Source of the DNA: Leptolyngbya sp. FACHB-60 | GTDB lineage: Bacteria > Cyanobacteriota > Cyanobacteriia > Phormidesmidales > Phormidesmidaceae | NCBI RefSeq assembly: GCF_014695775.1 | Contig: NZ_JACJOX010000016.1 | Coordinates: forward strand, 1 to 64,000 | Length of the DNA: 64,000 nt | Direction: 5' to 3' | Shown: in pieces, positions 34,855 to 44,559 of the stretch | Layout: every line of letters begins with the position of its first letter | Position numbering within the stretch: position 1 is the first letter of the stretch | Notes under the pieces: generated by a model | What the model was told of the DNA's origin: nothing | The model's database searches: none | The model's input: the letters and a program-made list of their open reading frames with translations, nothing else | Position numbers and translations under genes: made by a program

Positions 34855-37104
34855 ATGGATGCCCTGCCGCTGCGTTGGAACCTGCCCAAGGCGGATGCCG
34901 CTCCTGAAAGCTGGGTAAAGACAGTCGCTCGGGCAACTCCAGGAACAACGCCTCCCCGCTGGTTGGCCCAAGTGCTGTGGCAGCGACAGCTCGGTTTTGT
35001 CGAGCCGCTAGAGGGCTGGCTAAACCCTGCTCTCTACCAGCCCGCCCCCGCCAGCAATCTAGGGCCAGCGATGGCGATCGCCGTCAGCCGCCTCAAACAG
35101 GCGATCGCCAACAAGGAGAAGGTAGCAATCTGGGGAGACTTTGACGCCGATGGCGTGACCGCCACCGCCGTGCTGTGGGATGGGCTGGGGCAGCTGATAC
35201 CTAAGGGCGATCGCCTCACCTATTTCATCCCCAACCGCCTGAGTGAATCCCACGGGCTGTCGCAGCGGGGTATCGACCATTTGGCTGAGTGGGGTGCGAC
35301 CCTGGTGGTGACCTGCGACACCGGCAGCACCAGCGGCACTGAAATTGCCTATGCCAAGGCCCTAGGCCTGGAGGTGATTGTCACCGACCACCACACTCTG
35401 CCAGAAATTGATATTGGCGCAATTGCGCTGATCAACCCCCGCAGCCTGCCCTCTGAGCATCCCTTGGCCACGCTGTCGGGAGTGGCAGTGGCCTACAAGC
35501 TGCTAGAGGGGCTTTACGCAGCGCTGGATTCTTCTCCACCGCTACCGCTAGAGCACGTGCTCGATCTAGTGGCCATTGGCCTGATTGCCGACCTCGTGGA
35601 GTTGCGGGGCGACTGCCGCTACTTAGCTCAGATTGGGCTGGCGCGCCTGCAAACCCAAACTCAGCCCAACCCGCCTTATCTGAGACCGGGGCTGGCCGAG
35701 CTGCTGGCGTTATGTAAGCGCACGGGCGATCGCCCCACTGATATTTCTTTTGGGCTAGGGCCGCGCATCAATGCCGTTAGCCGCATCCACGGCGATGCCA
35801 GCTTTTGTGTGGAGCTGCTGACTAGTCGCGACCGCGATCGCACTAAAACCCTAGCCTACGAGGCCGAGCTGGCCAATACCCGCCGCAAAGCCCTCCAGCG
35901 CGATCTCTACACCCAGGTGATGGCACGACTGGCCCAGGTCGATTTAGCCACCACCCGCTGCCTGGTGCTGGCCGACGAGGCTTGGCCCACCGGCATTTTG
36001 GGATTGGTGGCAGGACAAGTGACTCAGGCCCTCGGACGCCCGACCATTCTGCTATGCATCGACCCGCCATCGGAGAACGGCAGCCCCCGGCTGGCACGGG
36101 GGTCGGCCCGCTCGGTGGCAGGACTCGATCTCTACCAGCTATTTCAGGCGCAATCGGCGTTACTGACCGGCTTTGGCGGACATCCTTTAGCGGCAGGGCT
36201 AACGTTGCCAGCGGAACATATTGAGGTGTTGGCGGCGGCGCTCAACCGCATGGTGCGCGAGCAGTTGGGAGGCGAGGGTGCGCCTCAGCCCCTGCTTCAA
36301 GTCGATCTGACGGTGACGGTGGCGGATCTGGGTCAGCCCCTGTTTCGCGAACTCAAGTGGCTAGAGCCGTGCGGCATGGGCAACCCGGTGCCGAAGCTGC
36401 TGCTTAGCAATGTCTGGTTTCAAAATGTCTTTCATAAGAAATTGCGCGATCGCCAAAACAAAGCGGTGAGCTTCATCAAAACCGAGTTTGAACTGTGGGA
36501 TGACGCGGCCGAGTCAGGCTTTCCCGGCGAGTGGTGGGGCCACTACCGCGATGAACTTCCCCCCGGCCGCTGCGATGTCGTGGTCGAACTCGACTTCAAC
36601 AGCAATACCGGCTACCACGTCAAGCTCATAGACGTGCGGCCCCTTGCCGTAGGCAAGCCGGAGTCAGAACCAGGGCTGTCTAACTCCGTTCTCGACTGGC
36701 GGCAGCAGGCCGCCCAGACAAAGTTGCCTTTGGCCCTAGCCTTTTCTCCAGCGATCGATCACCTGTCGCCAGGGGAGGTCTGGCAAGAGCTGGTGGGCTT
36801 AGCCAAGTACCTGGCTCGCACCCAAACCCCGGTAACGCGATCGCAGCTCGGCGATCGCCTGCGCCTTTCGCCCACTAGCCTGGCCTTGGGCTTAGCCGCC
36901 TTAGAAACCGCTGGCTTTGAGATCACTCCAGATTTGCACTCCTTGGATGCTGCTATCCCAGAGCAAGACATCCTCACAATTCAGTTTGATCCCGGCCCCA
37001 TGACACCAGCCCCCGCAGCGATGCAGCCGTTTCTCGATGTGCTGCAAGAGGAGCAATTTCGTCGTCGCTATTTTGCTCAGGTGCCGGTTACTGCCCTTTC
37101 CTGA
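34855..37104 (+). CDS. recJ: Single-stranded-DNA-specific exonuclease RecJ
   Basis: This 749-residue DHH-family nuclease degrades single-stranded DNA 5' to 3' in recombination and mismatch repair. Motif I is AIWGDFDADGVTATAVLWDG (near residue 95), and DHH motif III is VIVTDHHTLPEIDIGAIALI (near residue 175). ALINPRS, VAYKLLEGL and the DHHA1 end GFGGHPLAAGLTLPAEHIEV (near 440) complete the core. The C-terminal OB-like and extra domain is typical for cyanobacterial RecJ. The length is normal. It is followed 33 bases later by sfsA on the same strand. Confidence 0.95.
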   Translation: MDALPLRWNLPKADAAPESWVKTVARATPGTTPPRWLAQVLWQRQLGFVEPLEGWLNPALYQPAPASNLGPAMAIAVSRLKQAIANKEKVAIWGDFDADGVTATAVLWDGLGQLIPKGDRLTYFIPNRLSESHGLSQRGIDHLAEWGATLVVTCDTGSTSGTEIAYAKALGLEVIVTDHHTLPEIDIGAIALINPRSLPSEHPLATLSGVAVAYKLLEGLYAALDSSPPLPLEHVLDLVAIGLIADLVELRGDCRYLAQIGLARLQTQTQPNPPYLRPGLAELLALCKRTGDRPTDISFGLGPRINAVSRIHGDASFCVELLTSRDRDRTKTLAYEAELANTRRKALQRDLYTQVMARLAQVDLATTRCLVLADEAWPTGILGLVAGQVTQALGRPTILLCIDPPSENGSPRLARGSARSVAGLDLYQLFQAQSALLTGFGGHPLAAGLTLPAEHIEVLAAALNRMVREQLGGEGAPQPLLQVDLTVTVADLGQPLFRELKWLEPCGMGNPVPKLLLSNVWFQNVFHKKLRDRQNKAVSFIKTEFELWDDAAESGFPGEWWGHYRDELPPGRCDVVVELDFNSNTGYHVKLIDVRPLAVGKPESEPGLSNSVLDWRQQAAQTKLPLALAFSPAIDHLSPGEVWQELVGLAKYLARTQTPVTRSQLGDRLRLSPTSLALGLAALETAGFEITPDLHSLDAAIPEQDILTIQFDPGPMTPAPAAMQPFLDVLQEEQFRRRYFAQVPVTALS

Positions 37105-37137
37105 TAGGGTGGGCACTGCCCAACATTTCCCGCCCTC

Positions 37138-37869
37138 ATGTCAGCCGACTGGTTCTATCCTTTTCCGCCCCTGATTGAGGGCACAGTACTCAAGCGCTAC
37201 AAGCGATTCTTTGTCGATATTGAGCTAGAAACCGGCGAGGTGATCGTTGCCCACTGCCCCAATACCGGCCCCATGACCGGGGTCTACCACATTGGTGGCC
37301 GCGCCCTGGTCTCTTACAACCCCAACCCCAAACGCAAGCTGGCCTACACCTGGGAACTGACAGAGGTGCGCGACACTGTGCCTACCTGGGCCGGGGTCAA
37401 CACGGCACTGCCCAACCGCGTGGTGAAGTCGCTGCTGGAGGCAAGGCAAATTCCAGAATTGGGCAACTACACCACCATTCGCCCAGAGGTTCGCTACGGC
37501 GGCGACGGCAAAAGCCGAATCGACTTTGTCATTTCTGGGGAGGATGCAGCCTTAACAACCTACGTTGAGGTCAAAAATACTACCTGGGCCAAGGGCACCC
37601 TAGCCCTGTTTCCCGATACGGTGACCACCCGTGGCCAAAAGCATCTAAGGGAACTGGCGGCGCTGGTTCCTGAAACCCAGGCGGCGATGCTGTACTTCAT
37701 CAACCGAGGCGATTGTACGGACTTTGCCCCTGGAGACGAGGCCGACCCCACCTATGGCCTGTTGCTGCGCGAAGCCATGGCTAAGGGCGTTAAAGTTCTG
37801 CCCTGCCGGTTTGAGGTGACTCCGGCCGGGCTGCGATATCTAGGACTGGCAAATTTGAGGCTGGATTGA
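37138..37869 (+). CDS. sfsA: SfsA family DNA/sugar fermentation stimulation protein
   Basis: This 243-residue protein shows the whole SfsA pattern: LIEGTVLKRYKRFFVDIELE at the N-terminus (OB-like domain), HCPNTGPMTGVYHIGGRALV, and the nuclease-like motif RIDFVISGEDA with TYVEVKNTTWAKG. LALFPDTVTTRGQKHLREL is also conserved. SfsA has a restriction-endonuclease-like fold and its physiological role is uncertain. The length is typical. It ends just before a long palindrome shared with the convergent wecG-like gene. Confidence 0.95.
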   Translation: MSADWFYPFPPLIEGTVLKRYKRFFVDIELETGEVIVAHCPNTGPMTGVYHIGGRALVSYNPNPKRKLAYTWELTEVRDTVPTWAGVNTALPNRVVKSLLEARQIPELGNYTTIRPEVRYGGDGKSRIDFVISGEDAALTTYVEVKNTTWAKGTLALFPDTVTTRGQKHLRELAALVPETQAAMLYFINRGDCTDFAPGDEADPTYGLLLREAMAKGVKVLPCRFEVTPAGLRYLGLANLRLD

Positions 37870-37871
37870 GG

Positions 37872-37939
37872 AAGATGTAGGGTGCAGGGTATAGGGTTCA
37901 AGGTTTTGGCCTATACCCCATACCCTACACCCTTCATCT
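37872..37939. repeat. Long imperfect palindrome between sfsA and the GT26 gene
   Basis: Left arm about 37872-37895 and right arm about 37910-37939 pair over some 20 positions with few mismatches around a short loop. The arms are built from TAGGGT/ACCCTA-like units. It can serve as a bidirectional terminator for the convergent genes and looks like a dispersed palindromic repeat. Confidence 0.6.
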
Positions 37940-38692
37940 TTAGCGGGCCGAGTAGGTGAGCGATCGCCACGCAAAGTGAGGCAGTGCCAACATCCGCCGC
38001 CAGCGCCAGGGCTCTTTGTAGAGGCGGTAGAGCCATTCTAGGTGGTTGTTGCACATCCATTCAGGGGCGCGAGACTTGACCCCAGCCCAGATATCAAAGC
38101 TGCCGCCCACGCCAATCCACACGCTGTTGGGGCAGAGGTAGCGGTGGTCACGAATCCACAGTTCTTGTCGGGGCACGCCCATGCCAACCAAAATCACGCT
38201 GGGCTGGAGCTGCTCTAAATGACGCAAAAACTCGGGCTGATCGGTTGGACCTAGGTAGCCGTGTTGAGTGCCCACCACCTTAAGCCCGGCTACCTGGCGC
38301 TGCCAATACATAGCAGCTCGATCGGCCACGCCGGGTACACCGCCATACATAAAGACTGTTTCTTGGGGGGAGATGCGCTTGAGTACTGTGGCGGCCAGCT
38401 CAATACCTGGAGCTCGCTCTATACGCTGCCCTTTGGCGCGAAAGTACAGCACGACCCCCGCCCCATCAGGAATCACAAGTTCGGCATTGACAATGACCTG
38501 GCGCAGGTCGGGGTTTTGGTCGGCCTGCATCGCCATTTCGGCATTCAGAGTGACCACATGGGCCCCATACCCTCGGCGATACTGATCGACGAGCCAGTCT
38601 GCATAGTCGGTTCGCCAGTGAACAGGCAGCCCCATCACCTGCAAGACTTCTGGTGCATTTGACCGTGCCAACACCATGAACACCTTCCCCAA
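37940..38692 (-). CDS. WecG/TagA/CpsF family glycosyltransferase (GT26)
   Basis: This 250-residue enzyme transfers a sugar (in characterised members N-acetylmannosamine or its uronate) to a lipid-linked acceptor. Motifs include VVTLNAEMAMQADQNPDLRQ, VIPDGAGVVLYFRAKGQRIE, VFMYGGVPGVADRAAMYWQR, LVGMGVPRQELWI and the closing WIGVGGSFDIWAGVKSRAPE. All are characteristic of GT26. The length is normal. It may contribute to cell-surface polysaccharide together with the locus at 0.8-23 kb, although it is separated from it by housekeeping genes. Confidence 0.93.
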   Translation of the reverse strand: MGKVFMVLARSNAPEVLQVMGLPVHWRTDYADWLVDQYRRGYGAHVVTLNAEMAMQADQNPDLRQVIVNAELVIPDGAGVVLYFRAKGQRIERAPGIELAATVLKRISPQETVFMYGGVPGVADRAAMYWQRQVAGLKVVGTQHGYLGPTDQPEFLRHLEQLQPSVILVGMGVPRQELWIRDHRYLCPNSVWIGVGGSFDIWAGVKSRAPEWMCNNHLEWLYRLYKEPWRWRRMLALPHFAWRSLTYSAR

Positions 38693-38826
38693 CTCAATTG
38701 TGGGCGCTAAACCGCTGAGCGTTTGCCTTCAGCGCTCGGGCTTGGCCCCTGTGCGCATTAACCATAGAAGACCATACCTCGAAACTGAATCAATGTGTTG
38801 CATTTCTCAACGTCGAGGCAGAGGCT

Positions 38827-39477
38827 TTAATTTGTAGCGTTGGCCAGTTCGCCCAGGGTCTCTAAGGCCTTACAGGCCCGGGCCTGCACAGCAAGAGTTT
38901 CATCGTGATGAAAGGCTTGCTGAAGACAGGTAAGGATCGGTGGCTTTTGAGTTTCAGGCTCCGCCAGGGCTTTTGCGAGGCCCTCGAGAGCAGCCATTGC
39001 TGCGTAGCGCACTACCCATTCTGGATCCTGGGCCGCTCCAATTAATACGCTAAGCACCTCTTGTTGAGATGAGGGCGCTTGGTCGGCAGGCAGCTTAGCC
39101 CAATCGATGGTGCCTAACCCCCGTGCCGCAGCGCGACGCACGCTCAGGGCAAAATCCCCTTTGGCCGTTTCTAGCAGCACGGGCAGAGCGCGGGGGTCGC
39201 CGATCAGAGCCACGGCCCGAATGGCCCAAGCCCTCGCGCCATAGTTGTAGCCATCAATTTGTTCCAATAGCGCAGGCACAGCGTCTTGGCCCAAGGCCAC
39301 CAACCCATCCACTGCGGCCACCGCAGCACCAGGATTGTTGTACCCCAGCACGGTGATTAGAGTGGGGATGGCGGCGACATCTCGAGCAGCTGCTAGATGA
39401 TGGACCGCAACAACCATTGCGCCCTTAGAATCAGCGGTTTCGACCGCCTGAACTAGCTCTGCTACTGTTGCGCCCAC
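38827..39477 (-). CDS. cpcF: Phycocyanobilin lyase subunit CpcF
   Basis: This 216-residue HEAT/armadillo-repeat protein forms the lyase with CpcE that attaches phycocyanobilin to Cys84 of CpcA. The repeats are visible as RDVAAIPTLITVLGYNNPGA, DAVPALLEQIDGYNYGARAW (a segment characteristic of CpcF) and RALPVLLETAKGDFALSVRR. It starts with GTG at 39477, about 60 bases after the cpcE stop. It is the last gene of the cpc operon on the minus strand. Confidence 0.93.
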   Translation of the reverse strand: MGATVAELVQAVETADSKGAMVVAVHHLAAARDVAAIPTLITVLGYNNPGAAVAAVDGLVALGQDAVPALLEQIDGYNYGARAWAIRAVALIGDPRALPVLLETAKGDFALSVRRAAARGLGTIDWAKLPADQAPSSQQEVLSVLIGAAQDPEWVVRYAAMAALEGLAKALAEPETQKPPILTCLQQAFHHDETLAVQARACKALETLGELANATN

Positions 39478-39539
39478 AACTAACCGTTCTCCAGCCCTAT
39501 TGATCCAATTAATTCATTTGTGCTGCAAGCCCTCAGCAC

Positions 39540-40373
39540 TTACAGCAGCTCGTCCATTAATAACAATACCTGGCGAGCTTCATCCGTCAGGCCGCGTTGA
39601 GGAAACCCGGTCTGCCGCAGGTGAGTTTCTAAAACGCCCTGGAGGGCAATCAGCTTGAGGCTGTTTTCGGCTAGGGTGGCGGCAATAGGTTGGGCGGCGG
39701 GCAAATAGCCGATCGCCCCTAAATCCATCATGGCCGATCGCCGCAGCTGTAGGTTGGGCTCTTGCAGGCGCTGTACCAGGCGATCGCAGTAGGTTGCCTG
39801 CCCCGTCAGCTGATAGAGGGCGCGGGTAGCGGCATTTTGCACTTGGGCCACCTCATGCTCTAGAAACGGGATAATTTCGTCTACTGCGTCGGTAGCGCCC
39901 AGGGTGCCGAGGGCCTCTAGCACCGCGTTATAGGGCTGCACCAGGTGGGGCTTATCGGGCACCGCCACCGCAGCGGCAACCCCGCCCGCCAGCAGCAATC
40001 GCAGCGCTGGAATTGCCTGAGCATCGCCCAGGGACTCTAGCGCTTGGGCGGCAGACTCGCGCACGTAGTAGTCATCGCAATCTAAGCATTGAATCAGCGC
40101 CGGAACAACGGTGCGATCGCCCAGTTTACCCAGTGCTCGAGCGGCATTGCGACGCAGTGGATACCCCCCGTCGGGGGCGCGATCGCCCACATCCTCCAGG
40201 GCTGACACCAGAGCGGCAATCGCCTCGGGCTGGGCCACGCGAAAGCGCCCCAGCCACCAGGCAGCGTAATAGCGCAGCCCGGTATCAGCGGTTTGGCGCA
40301 GGTTCTCAATGGCCTGATCCACCGTCAGGGATTCTCCCTCGGCGTTGACCAACTGTTGCGGATCCTGTCCCAT
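39540..40373 (-). CDS. cpcE: Phycocyanobilin lyase subunit CpcE
   Basis: This 277-residue HEAT-repeat protein is the partner of CpcF in the heterodimeric CpcA lyase. Repeats include AQPEAIAALVSALEDVGDRA, YPLRRNAARALGKLGDRTVV (two residues per helix of Arg/Ala) and PALIQCLDCDDYYVRESAAQ, with the conserved YYVRE segment of CpcE. The N-terminus GLRYYAAWWLGRFRV is also typical. The length is normal. It follows cpcD within the operon. Confidence 0.94.
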   Translation of the reverse strand: MGQDPQQLVNAEGESLTVDQAIENLRQTADTGLRYYAAWWLGRFRVAQPEAIAALVSALEDVGDRAPDGGYPLRRNAARALGKLGDRTVVPALIQCLDCDDYYVRESAAQALESLGDAQAIPALRLLLAGGVAAAVAVPDKPHLVQPYNAVLEALGTLGATDAVDEIIPFLEHEVAQVQNAATRALYQLTGQATYCDRLVQRLQEPNLQLRRSAMMDLGAIGYLPAAQPIAATLAENSLKLIALQGVLETHLRQTGFPQRGLTDEARQVLLLMDELL

Positions 40374-40413
40374 ACCTCAGTACGTCTCCAGCACGTTCAG
40401 ACCTGTCTTTGGC

Positions 40414-40638
40414 TTAGTCGGCCGACAAAGACTGAATACTGACGATTTTGCCACCCATGCGAGTAATGCGCTGCATTTCCTCGTTCATGCGGCTGTAAGG
40501 CACCTTAATAAAGGTGCTGCCACTTTGGCGAATGGGGTAGTTGTTTTGGTCAGTGGCGTCATTTTGGCGCAGCCCCTCAACCTCGTAGAGAAACATGCGG
40601 TTAGTAGTCTGACTACCAAAGGCGTTTTGAGCGAGCAT
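40414..40638 (-). CDS. cpcD: Phycobilisome rod-capping linker CpcD
   Basis: This 74-residue protein is essentially a single CpcD-like domain (MFLYEVEGLRQNDATDQNNY, FIKVPYSRMNEEMQRITRMG, GKIVSIQSL). It caps the distal end of phycocyanin rods and limits their length. The size is normal for CpcD. An AGGAGAG ribosome-binding site precedes the ATG. A strong hairpin at 40688-40727 separates it from the upstream linker gene and may set its expression level. Confidence 0.95.
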   Translation of the reverse strand: MLAQNAFGSQTTNRMFLYEVEGLRQNDATDQNNYPIRQSGSTFIKVPYSRMNEEMQRITRMGGKIVSIQSLSAD

Positions 40639-40687
40639 AGAAAACTCTCCTGGTCGTTGCGAGATCTCGTCGAATGAGGCGTTTCAC

Positions 40688-40727
40688 CCATCAGTGGCGC
40701 ATTCTTGAGGAATTGCGCCACTGATGG
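40688..40727 (-). repeat. 14-bp perfect stem-loop between rod linker and cpcD
   Basis: Arms 40688-40701 and 40714-40727 are perfect complements of 14 bases with a 12-base loop that can add three more pairs. It lies within the cpc transcript just after the second linker stop and is not followed by a T run. It is more likely an mRNA-stabilising or partial-attenuation element than a simple terminator. Confidence 0.75.
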
Positions 40728-40735
40728 CATTTAGC

Positions 40736-41611
40736 TTAGAGGCTAGCGGCGGTAACGCTGGTCACCTTACCACCCTGCTTGTGAATCTGCTGAAGCTTGG
40801 CAGACAGCTGCTCGTAGGGCACCAGGTAGGCGGTATTGATGCGCCGTACCTTGGGATAGCGAGGCAGGTTGGCCCCAACTACCTCAATCCGATAGACCTT
40901 ACCAGCACCGACACCGTAGGGGGTAGACCCACCTAGAGCCTTGCTGGGGGTAGTCAGCTTGTTAGCCTTAGCCGACCAGCCAGCAGCAGCGCTGGTGGGG
41001 CTAATGATTGAAGACGAGGTATTGCGACCCAGCTCCCCAGCTAAGCGAGACTTTTTGCCTCCCGCCTGGGAAGTATCGCTGGTGGCGTAGCCCCGATACA
41101 TTTGGAACATGCGGGTAAAGCCTACCGAACGCTGGCCAGCTTGATAGACAAAGCTGCGGTAGTAGGGCACTACGTTGTCGCCAAAGTTAGCCTGGTACTC
41201 TTCACTGTCGATGAACGAGTCAACATCGGCATCGTAGCCCTGGGTCTCGTAGCGATCGAGGTGATCAACCACCTCAGACTCATCGTAAACGGCGCGACCG
41301 AGCAGGTGCTTGGTGTGCAGCTCAATCACACGGGTTTGGAAATTGCCGTAAAAGAATTTGTCTTTGTACAGCTCAGACTTGGCCACAGCCCGCACAAAAT
41401 CGCGCACGCTGATATAGCCATTTTTGAGCAGCGACTCGGCACCCACTAGGCGCTCAGATTTCATCAGGTAATCGTTACCCAACAGCTGGCGATACACGGC
41501 TCGGATGACTACATCGGCGTCGTCGGAAGTCCAGTTGGCACGCAGCTCTACGGGCAGGGTTTCATCAAATGCAGCGGTTCCCAAACGGGATGCTGCCGTT
41601 GTAATAGGCAC
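40736..41611 (-). CDS. cpcC: Phycobilisome rod linker polypeptide (CpcC type)
   Basis: This 291-residue protein has a PBS linker domain at about residues 1-160 ([60 protein letters not shown]). A linker region with Ser/Thr/Ala follows, then a C-terminal CpcD-like domain ([38 protein letters not shown]). It links phycocyanin hexamers inside the rod. It is the second of two rod linkers in the operon. The two differ in the interdomain region, consistent with inner and outer rod positions. Confidence 0.93.
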   Translation of the reverse strand: MPITTAASRLGTAAFDETLPVELRANWTSDDADVVIRAVYRQLLGNDYLMKSERLVGAESLLKNGYISVRDFVRAVAKSELYKDKFFYGNFQTRVIELHTKHLLGRAVYDESEVVDHLDRYETQGYDADVDSFIDSEEYQANFGDNVVPYYRSFVYQAGQRSVGFTRMFQMYRGYATSDTSQAGGKKSRLAGELGRNTSSSIISPTSAAAGWSAKANKLTTPSKALGGSTPYGVGAGKVYRIEVVGANLPRYPKVRRINTAYLVPYEQLSAKLQQIHKQGGKVTSVTAASL

Positions 41612-41815
41612 AGGATTATCCTCCTTATCAACACAGTGAGCGTGAGCTCAATCTACACAGGCAGAATACAAAGATGGCGCAGTACTCAGGTTAGGTCTCC
41701 TGAAAGTGAGCGAGCTAAGGCCTAAACCTAGCTGCCCCCGTCCAGAGGAGATAACTAACGCGGCCTGCAAAAGCAAGACCAAGCACTCCGCCATATGAGG
41801 TATTAAAGCCGCAGC

Positions 41816-42631
41816 CTAGGCCAGGTCGACTTTAGTTACCCGACCGCCGGAGCGGTTAACTTGTTGGAGTTTGCGAGACAGCTGCTCGTAGGGCACCAAA
41901 AATTCGGTGCAGATGCGACGCACCTGGGGGCGACCCGGCACAGTGGCCTGGGTAACTCGCACCCGATATAGCTTCTCGCGATCGCCCCCAGATCCGCCTA
42001 CAATGGCGGCTCCAGTAGCTCCGCTGCCCACGGGCGACGAAGAGTTTTTGGCGATTTCAGACACGAGCCGCGAGCGAACGCTCCCCTGGGCGCGATCGCT
42101 GGTGCCGTAGCCCCGATAAAGCTGAAAGAAGCGGGTAAACCCGACCGTCTTTTGGCTCCGCTGGGTTAGGTGGCCGCGATAGTAGGGAACTACATTGTCC
42201 CCAAAGTTATCGCGGTACTCTTGGGAATCAATATAGGAATTGATTTCCGCTGCGTAGCCATCGGTGTTATAAAGGTCGGTGTGAAAGGCGATTTCGTCCT
42301 GGCCGTAGGGCGCCCGACCTAGCAAGTGCTTGTAGTTCAGCTCGATAAAGCGATTTTGTGGCCCGCTCAGGAAAAACTTATCCCGATAGAGGTCAGACAG
42401 GGCCAAAGCCCGCACAAAATCCCGAACTGAAATAGCTCCCTGCTGTAGCAAAGATTCGGCGCTGGTATTGCGCTCGCTGGCCATAATGTACTGGTTGCCA
42501 AAGACCTGACGGTAAGCAGCACGAATTACTGCCTCCACATCGCCTTCGATCCAGTTGGGCCGCAGCTCAATCCGCATCGACTCGTCGTAGGGCGAAACGC
42601 CAAGGCGTCCCGCCGCAGTGGTTACTGCCAT
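41816..42631 (-). CDS. cpcC: Phycobilisome rod linker polypeptide (CpcC type, first copy)
   Basis: This 271-residue rod linker starts at ATG 42631, fixed by a strong AAGGAGG ribosome-binding site at 42637-42643. The frame is open a little further upstream but without such a site. The PBS linker domain ([60 protein letters not shown]) occupies about residues 1-160 and a CpcD-like domain the C-terminus ([20 protein letters not shown]). Together with the downstream copy it gives the CpcC1/CpcC2 pair found in many cyanobacteria. Which is which cannot be decided safely by eye. Confidence 0.93.
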   Translation of the reverse strand: MAVTTAAGRLGVSPYDESMRIELRPNWIEGDVEAVIRAAYRQVFGNQYIMASERNTSAESLLQQGAISVRDFVRALALSDLYRDKFFLSGPQNRFIELNYKHLLGRAPYGQDEIAFHTDLYNTDGYAAEINSYIDSQEYRDNFGDNVVPYYRGHLTQRSQKTVGFTRFFQLYRGYGTSDRAQGSVRSRLVSEIAKNSSSPVGSGATGAAIVGGSGGDREKLYRVRVTQATVPGRPQVRRICTEFLVPYEQLSRKLQQVNRSGGRVTKVDLA

Positions 42632-42663
42632 GGTTGCCTCCTTGGGCGTATATAGATACAACA

Positions 42664-42723
42664 ATGCCCGGAGCAGCAAACAATCGCTAACAATGCGCTA
42701 ACAACTGTCTGCCCCTCCGGGCA
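42664..42723 (-). repeat. Stem-loop between cpcA and first rod linker
   Basis: Nine-base arms (42664-42672 and 42715-42723) can pair across a 42-base loop that contains a GTTAGCG direct repeat. Located just after the cpcA stop, it could reduce read-through or stabilise the abundant cpcBA message. The evidence is weaker than for the hairpin before cpcD. Confidence 0.4.
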
Positions 42724-42733
42724 AATGGCCAAC

Positions 42734-43222
42734 CTAGCTTAGAGCGTTGATGGCGTAGTCGATGTAGGAGTTAGCTTCGGTGGCTGCGTCGCCAGACAGA
42801 CCGTGGTTAGCTTTGACGTACTTCAGAGCTTCCACATACCAGCTGGGGGACAGTTCGAAGGTGCTGTTGATTTCGTCAAGACCAGCAACCAAGTACTCAT
42901 CCATAGGGCCAGTGCCGCCAGCTACGCAGCAGTAGGTGACCATGCGGATGTAGTAGCCGATGTCGCGGGCGCACTTGCCTTTGCCACGCTCGTCAGAAGC
43001 GTAGTTAGCCCCCTGCATTTGGGTGGTGTAGGGGAACTTGTTGTACACAGCTTGAGCAGCACCGCTGACCAGAGAATCAGCTTTGTTGGTCAGAGCTTTA
43101 GCAGCTTCTAGACCAGCGTTGGCTTGACGTAGACGGCCAAAAGCAACTTGTAGTTCAGAAGCGCTTAGAAAGCGACCTTGAGAATCGGCTGCTGCAACAG
43201 CTTCGGTTAATGGGGTTTTCAT
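42734..43222 (-). CDS. cpcA: C-phycocyanin alpha subunit
   Basis: This 162-residue phycobiliprotein is the alpha chain of phycocyanin in the phycobilisome rods. The chromophore-binding Cys84 sits in [20 protein letters not shown]. The N-terminus [20 protein letters not shown] and the C-terminus [16 protein letters not shown] are standard. The length is exact for the family. It follows cpcB by about 100 bases. Its lyase genes cpcE/F are in the same operon. Confidence 0.98.
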   Translation of the reverse strand: MKTPLTEAVAAADSQGRFLSASELQVAFGRLRQANAGLEAAKALTNKADSLVSGAAQAVYNKFPYTTQMQGANYASDERGKGKCARDIGYYIRMVTYCCVAGGTGPMDEYLVAGLDEINSTFELSPSWYVEALKYVKANHGLSGDAATEANSYIDYAINALS

Positions 43223-43323
43223 AGTCTAAAGATTCTCCTTAAATTGTCTTCACAGCAAACGAACAGGCAGTGAGAATTAAACCAAGTTGGCTCAACTCAA
43301 GTGAGGTTCAATTTAGGCTGAGC

Positions 43324-43842
43324 CTAGGCAACAGCTGCAGCAGCTAGGTCGAAGTAGCTACCGATCTCAGAGTAGAGAGAGCTGCAATCGCCTTGGGTGA
43401 TGCCTTGGGTGTCAGAGACGATACCGATAGCAGCAGCCTTCATTTTCTCAACGCCAGCAGCTACGGAAGCACCGGGAGTACCCAGGGCAACATAGGTCTC
43501 GCGCAGGCCGTTCAGGCAGCGATCGTTGAGGACGCTAGCATCGCCAGTGAAGGTAGCGTAGGTCACGTAGCGCAGGATGATTTCCATGTCGCGCAGGCAA
43601 GCAGCCATACGACGGTTGGTGTAAGCATTGCCGCCGGGAGCGATGAGCTGGGGCTGCTCGGCAAACAGAGCGCGAGCGGCATCAGACACGATCTTGGAAG
43701 CACTACCGGTCATGCGGTTAACAGCATCGATCCGCTTGAGACCGTCGCCAGTAACACGGGACAGAGCGTCTAGCTGATCGCCAGACAGGAAATCTCCTCG
43801 TGCATCAGCTTGAGAAACAACCTTAGTGTATGCGTCAAACAT
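43324..43842 (-). CDS. cpcB: C-phycocyanin beta subunit
   Basis: This 172-residue chain carries bilin-binding Cys82 ([20 protein letters not shown]) and Cys153 ([13 protein letters not shown]). Asn72 (GGN) is the residue normally methylated by CpcM. The N-terminus [20 protein letters not shown] is standard. It is the first gene of the cpc operon, with an AGGAG ribosome-binding site 8 bases before ATG. A long leader lies upstream. Cys82 is the expected target of a CpcS-type lyase such as the one encoded divergently at 44560, and Cys153 that of a CpcT enzyme not seen here. Confidence 0.98.
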   Translation of the reverse strand: MFDAYTKVVSQADARGDFLSGDQLDALSRVTGDGLKRIDAVNRMTGSASKIVSDAARALFAEQPQLIAPGGNAYTNRRMAACLRDMEIILRYVTYATFTGDASVLNDRCLNGLRETYVALGTPGASVAAGVEKMKAAAIGIVSDTQGITQGDCSSLYSEIGSYFDLAAAAVA

Positions 43843-43983
43843 CGACTCAAATCTCCTAATTTTTGTCGCTGAGTTGCTTGAAAATGGTCAGGATAGACCA
43901 AGTTAATCATTAGTTCAGCCGGAGCTGTCTAACCAATCTATTAGGAAGGATCTTAAAGATCAGCGTGCTCGGTTTTCTCATCT

Positions 43984-44010
43984 AGTTTACATTTCTTCAA
44001 GGTTGTTCAA
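43984..44010 (-). promoter_or_regulatory. Candidate cpc operon promoter
   Basis: On the minus strand TTGAAC (44010-44005) and TAAACT (43989-43984) are separated by 15 bases, shorter than ideal. A start here would leave about 135 bases of untranslated leader before cpcB. This is a visual match only. Other promoters further upstream in the 700-base gap are likely. Confidence 0.3.
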
Positions 44011-44559
44011 GCTTCTATACATTCGGCTCGGCAACCTCAAAGGGAAGGCAGATGAGATGAGAAAAAGCGACTCTGTAAGAGATCCGCAATATTTCTCGAA
44101 ACCGTTGCCTGAATTGGCTTTCGCTAATTCAATTAACCCTCCAAAGATGTTTATACACCGCTGGTGGGTCTTTGTCTTTTACAAGTTATTAAGGAAAAGT
44201 GACCCATACCGTGGAGGTAAAGCAAAAGAATTCTGCTATTTCAGGCACTTCGGGGACTTTGAATTGACTTCAAGTCTTCTCAGATAACGTAATATTCCGC
44301 AATGTCATGGCCAGGGAAAGGCCCCGATCGCAGGGGTCAGAGACTTTCTTTGGGAGCGCGATCGCTAGTCTCTACTTAGATTTCAATGCTTAGTAAACAT
44401 CCTGCTTGCGGTAGCCAGCCCAGGCCACCTCTGACTTAGCCGCTGCAATAGCCCGCAGACAGCGGTAAGATCCAGCTAGGCCAACCTGGGTTCGGATGAA
44501 TTGAATTTGTAATTCTGAGAACGCCAGTAAGCAACATTGAGACAGTAGAGACCTGCCCC
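44011..44559. other. Divergent regulatory region between cpc operon and cpcS
   Basis: No credible gene. A 94-codon plus-strand frame crosses it but lacks protein-like character and lies over the cpc leader. The region must contain cpc upstream control sequences and the promoter of the lyase gene. Light- or nitrogen-responsive motifs could not be assigned by eye. Confidence 0.4.

Noticed and set aside
44003..44287. 94-codon plus-strand frame upstream of cpcB
   Set aside because: It lies across the cpc leader and candidate promoter, has no ribosome-binding site and no coherent motif. It is probably a chance frame.
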